A DNA stretch of 35,276 nt, taken from contig JAGOEM010000009.1 of the NCBI GenBank assembly GCA_017997715.1, forward strand, positions 1-35,276, read 5' to 3'. The notes beneath the pieces are model-generated. The model was not told the origin of the DNA. It did not search any database and worked only from the letters and a program-made list of their open reading frames with translations. This DNA comes from Ottowia sp. GTDB lineage: Bacteria > Pseudomonadota > Gammaproteobacteria > Burkholderiales > Burkholderiaceae_C. A program made the translations under genes and the position numbers. Positions 33,660 through 35,276 of the stretch are shown piece by piece (the stretch's first letter is position 1; each line of letters begins with the position of its first letter).

Positions 33660-33727
33660 ATTTGGATCAAATCACCCTCTGACGCAAGGAGGATAAGCGC
33701 CTATAGCTATCATTTGAATAGTATTCA
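33660..33727. repeat. Dispersed hairpin repeat, copy R8
   Basis: Contains GGATCAAATCACCCTCTGAC, GATAAGCGCCTATAGCTATC and ATTTGAATAG, aligning with R1 end to end. It sits upstream of the carboxylesterase. The rest of the gap to 33918 holds no recognisable gene. Confidence 0.6.
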
Positions 33728-33918
33728 GCCGACGACGCAGCGCAGCCCCCACGCCGCTGCCACGCCAGCCATCGGCATCAACTATTTCAACTGAATGGCC
33801 GCAGGCCAGGCCCTGACGATGGACAACCGAGGCCCGGCGCTGGCAAGGCAGCACGCGCCACCATAACGGACAGGCAACGCGCGTCAAGCCCAGCGCCACC
33901 TGCCTGTCAAGCGCCAAC

Positions 33919-35276
33919 TCAGGCCGTCGTCGCTTCTTCGTGCTCGGTCGGTTTGCTGTCGGCCAGCCTGCGCAGCGCCTTGTCCACCACGGCGGCGGCA
34001 TCCACCGGGCGAAGGTGCCGGGCGCGGATCAGCTTTTCGCAGGTGCGTCGCGTCATGCTGTGCGGGCGCCCGCCCCGGCTCACGAACATGTACAGCGAGC
34101 CGTTTTCGCTGGTCCAGACCAATTGGGCGCGTCGCCACTGATCGCGCACGCTCAGGTCCACCCAATCGCCGGTGCGCAGCCGCTCCAGAATCGCGCGCTG
34201 TTGCGCCTGCTCGACCTCGTCCATGACATGGGCGCTGGCACCCACGGGCATGCCTTCTGGCAGCGCAGTCGGAGCCCGTGCGGGCGCTTCGTGCGCAAGG
34301 TCCAGCGGTACAAACCCATCGGCGTGAGGGGGCACGCCGCTGTCAGCCACCGGCGATGCGTTGATGCCAACAAAGCCGGTGTCTGTCAGCGTCGGGATGT
34401 GATGCGGATCGTCCAAGGCCATGACCGTGGTCAGGCCGAACCCATCGGCTGCATTCAGGGGCGCATGAACGGTGCGGCCGTCGGCTTCGTGGTGGAAGCC
34501 GGCGGCTTCCAACTCGTGCTTGCCCAGCCAGGGCTGATCCGCGGCGCGCGGCGTCGGCCGCTCCAACGGCGTCGCCTCGGTGTCGCTCTCCAGGGGCAGC
34601 ATCATGGAATCATCTTCCAGCCGCGCCATGCCCGAAGCCTCGGCATCGCGCGCTGTGCGCAGCCGGCGCAAGCGCAGCACCGGATCGTGGTAACGCATCA
34701 GTGCGCCAAAGAAGGCGTCTGACTCCTGAGGCTCCTTGCCCAGCATCTCCAGGCCGCGTCGCAGCGTATGCACGACGCCTGGCACCACTTCAAACAGGCG
34801 GCGCGGCTCTTTCAGCACGGCGCTGCGCTTGACGCTCCAGAGCAGGTCCGTCACGACAGCCAGATAACCGCCGGGATCCAACTGACCCCGTTTGTCCGTC
34901 AACTGTGCATGCGCAATCACAAGCGACCAGTCTTTGAACAGGAAATCGGCGACCACCGCAGGCACGCGATCCAGATCCGACCGCAGGCTGAATTCCCAAG
35001 CCACCTTATCGGCCAGCGCCTGGCGCTCTTGCGCGAAGTGCATGGACCGCAGGCCGGCCTCATGCCCTGGCTTTTCATCGGTGTCTTCGGCTTTCCATCG
35101 CTCTTCCAGCTGCTGCAGCCGTTCGCCAAAAGCCCCAGGCGTCGCTTCAGCTTCAGACTGATCGTTGAGCTCGCGCACCGCATCGCGTACGGGCGCCATG
35201 AACTGCTCGAACTCTTCGCCGTATTCGTCGTTGTATTTGAAGCTGCGCTGCGCCACACCTTCCATCCGGCGGCGCG
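33919..35276 (-). CDS. DUF1631-family protein, 5'-truncated by the window end
   Basis: At least 452 residues of an open frame run off the right edge. The visible part matches the DUF1631 C-terminal half: DRVPAVVADFLFKDWSLVIAHAQ, YLAVVTDLLWSVKRSAVLKEP, LFEVVPGVVHTLRRGLEMLG. The chain ends with a PilZ-like stretch GDWVDLSVRDQWRRAQLVWTSENGSLYMFVSRGG. This family is common in beta- and gammaproteobacteria and has no firmly assigned function. The PilZ-like tail suggests a possible link to cyclic-di-GMP or surface regulation, which is only an inference. Start lies outside the window. Confidence 0.85.
   Translation of the reverse strand, partial: RRRMEGVAQRSFKYNDEYGEEFEQFMAPVRDAVRELNDQSEAEATPGAFGERLQQLEERWKAEDTDEKPGHEAGLRSMHFAQERQALADKVAWEFSLRSDLDRVPAVVADFLFKDWSLVIAHAQLTDKRGQLDPGGYLAVVTDLLWSVKRSAVLKEPRRLFEVVPGVVHTLRRGLEMLGKEPQESDAFFGALMRYHDPVLRLRRLRTARDAEASGMARLEDDSMMLPLESDTEATPLERPTPRAADQPWLGKHELEAAGFHHEADGRTVHAPLNAADGFGLTTVMALDDPHHIPTLTDTGFVGINASPVADSGVPPHADGFVPLDLAHEAPARAPTALPEGMPVGASAHVMDEVEQAQQRAILERLRTGDWVDLSVRDQWRRAQLVWTSENGSLYMFVSRGGRPHSMTRRTCEKLIRARHLRPVDAAAVVDKALRRLADSKPTEHEEATTA

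Noticed and set aside
33672..34001. Minus-strand frame of 109 codons beyond the DUF1631 stop
   Set aside because: Overlaps the DUF1631 3' end and repeat R8, shows no motif and no ribosome binding site.

Overview
The window is high-GC chromosomal DNA typical of a betaproteobacterium, most likely a Comamonadaceae member (Acidovorax/Hydrogenophaga/Rhodoferax type). The protein families, the gene order around propionyl-CoA metabolism, and a short dispersed hairpin repeat that I associate with that family all point this way. No rRNA, tRNA, CRISPR array, transposase or prophage gene was seen.

Layout. (1) 1-1264, plus strand: end of an anaerobic class III ribonucleotide reductase locus. It holds the 3' end of nrdD, a separate 62-residue protein carrying the glycyl-radical motif, and nrdG. 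(2) 1315-6620, minus strand: a valine/3-hydroxyisobutyrate degradation operon (mmsA, an LprI-like secreted protein, isobutyryl-CoA dehydrogenase type ACAD, 3-hydroxyisobutyryl-CoA hydrolase, mmsB), with a divergent LysR regulator at 6834-7748. (3) 7749-12700: a patchy accessory stretch. It holds two unknown small genes, one fused to a duplicated 5' end of the VOC gene, then cycA, a LysR gene remnant, and one conspicuously AT-rich gene for an AlbA_2/Schlafen-type protein. It is bracketed by a direct duplication of about 180 bp. (4) 12710-27218, minus strand: fourteen same-strand genes around the propionyl-CoA to succinyl-CoA route (methylmalonyl-CoA mutase, meaB, pccB, pccA and a VOC protein that could be the epimerase), interspersed with uncharacterised genes. 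A divergent GntR/FCD regulator lies at 27474. (5) 28186-35276: bacteriohemerythrin behind an FNR-type promoter, an M23 peptidase, a SUMF1-domain lipoprotein, an ABC exporter, a carboxylesterase and a truncated DUF1631 gene.

How the genes work together. The valine module ends in propionyl-CoA (MmsA). The second module carboxylates propionyl-CoA (PccAB) and isomerises the product to succinyl-CoA (mutase, with MeaB guarding the cobalamin cofactor). The window therefore encodes most of a valine/propionate to TCA-cycle route. A dedicated methacrylyl-CoA hydratase is not visible. The anaerobic nucleotide reductase and the FNR-like box before the hemerythrin gene indicate a facultative, oxygen-responsive lifestyle.

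The best candidates for something new are the AT-rich AlbA_2 gene in the duplication-flanked island, the split glycyl-radical domain of NrdD, a kinase-fold protein apparently lacking its catalytic Asp between meaB and pccB, and a half-length MreB-like protein behind pccA.
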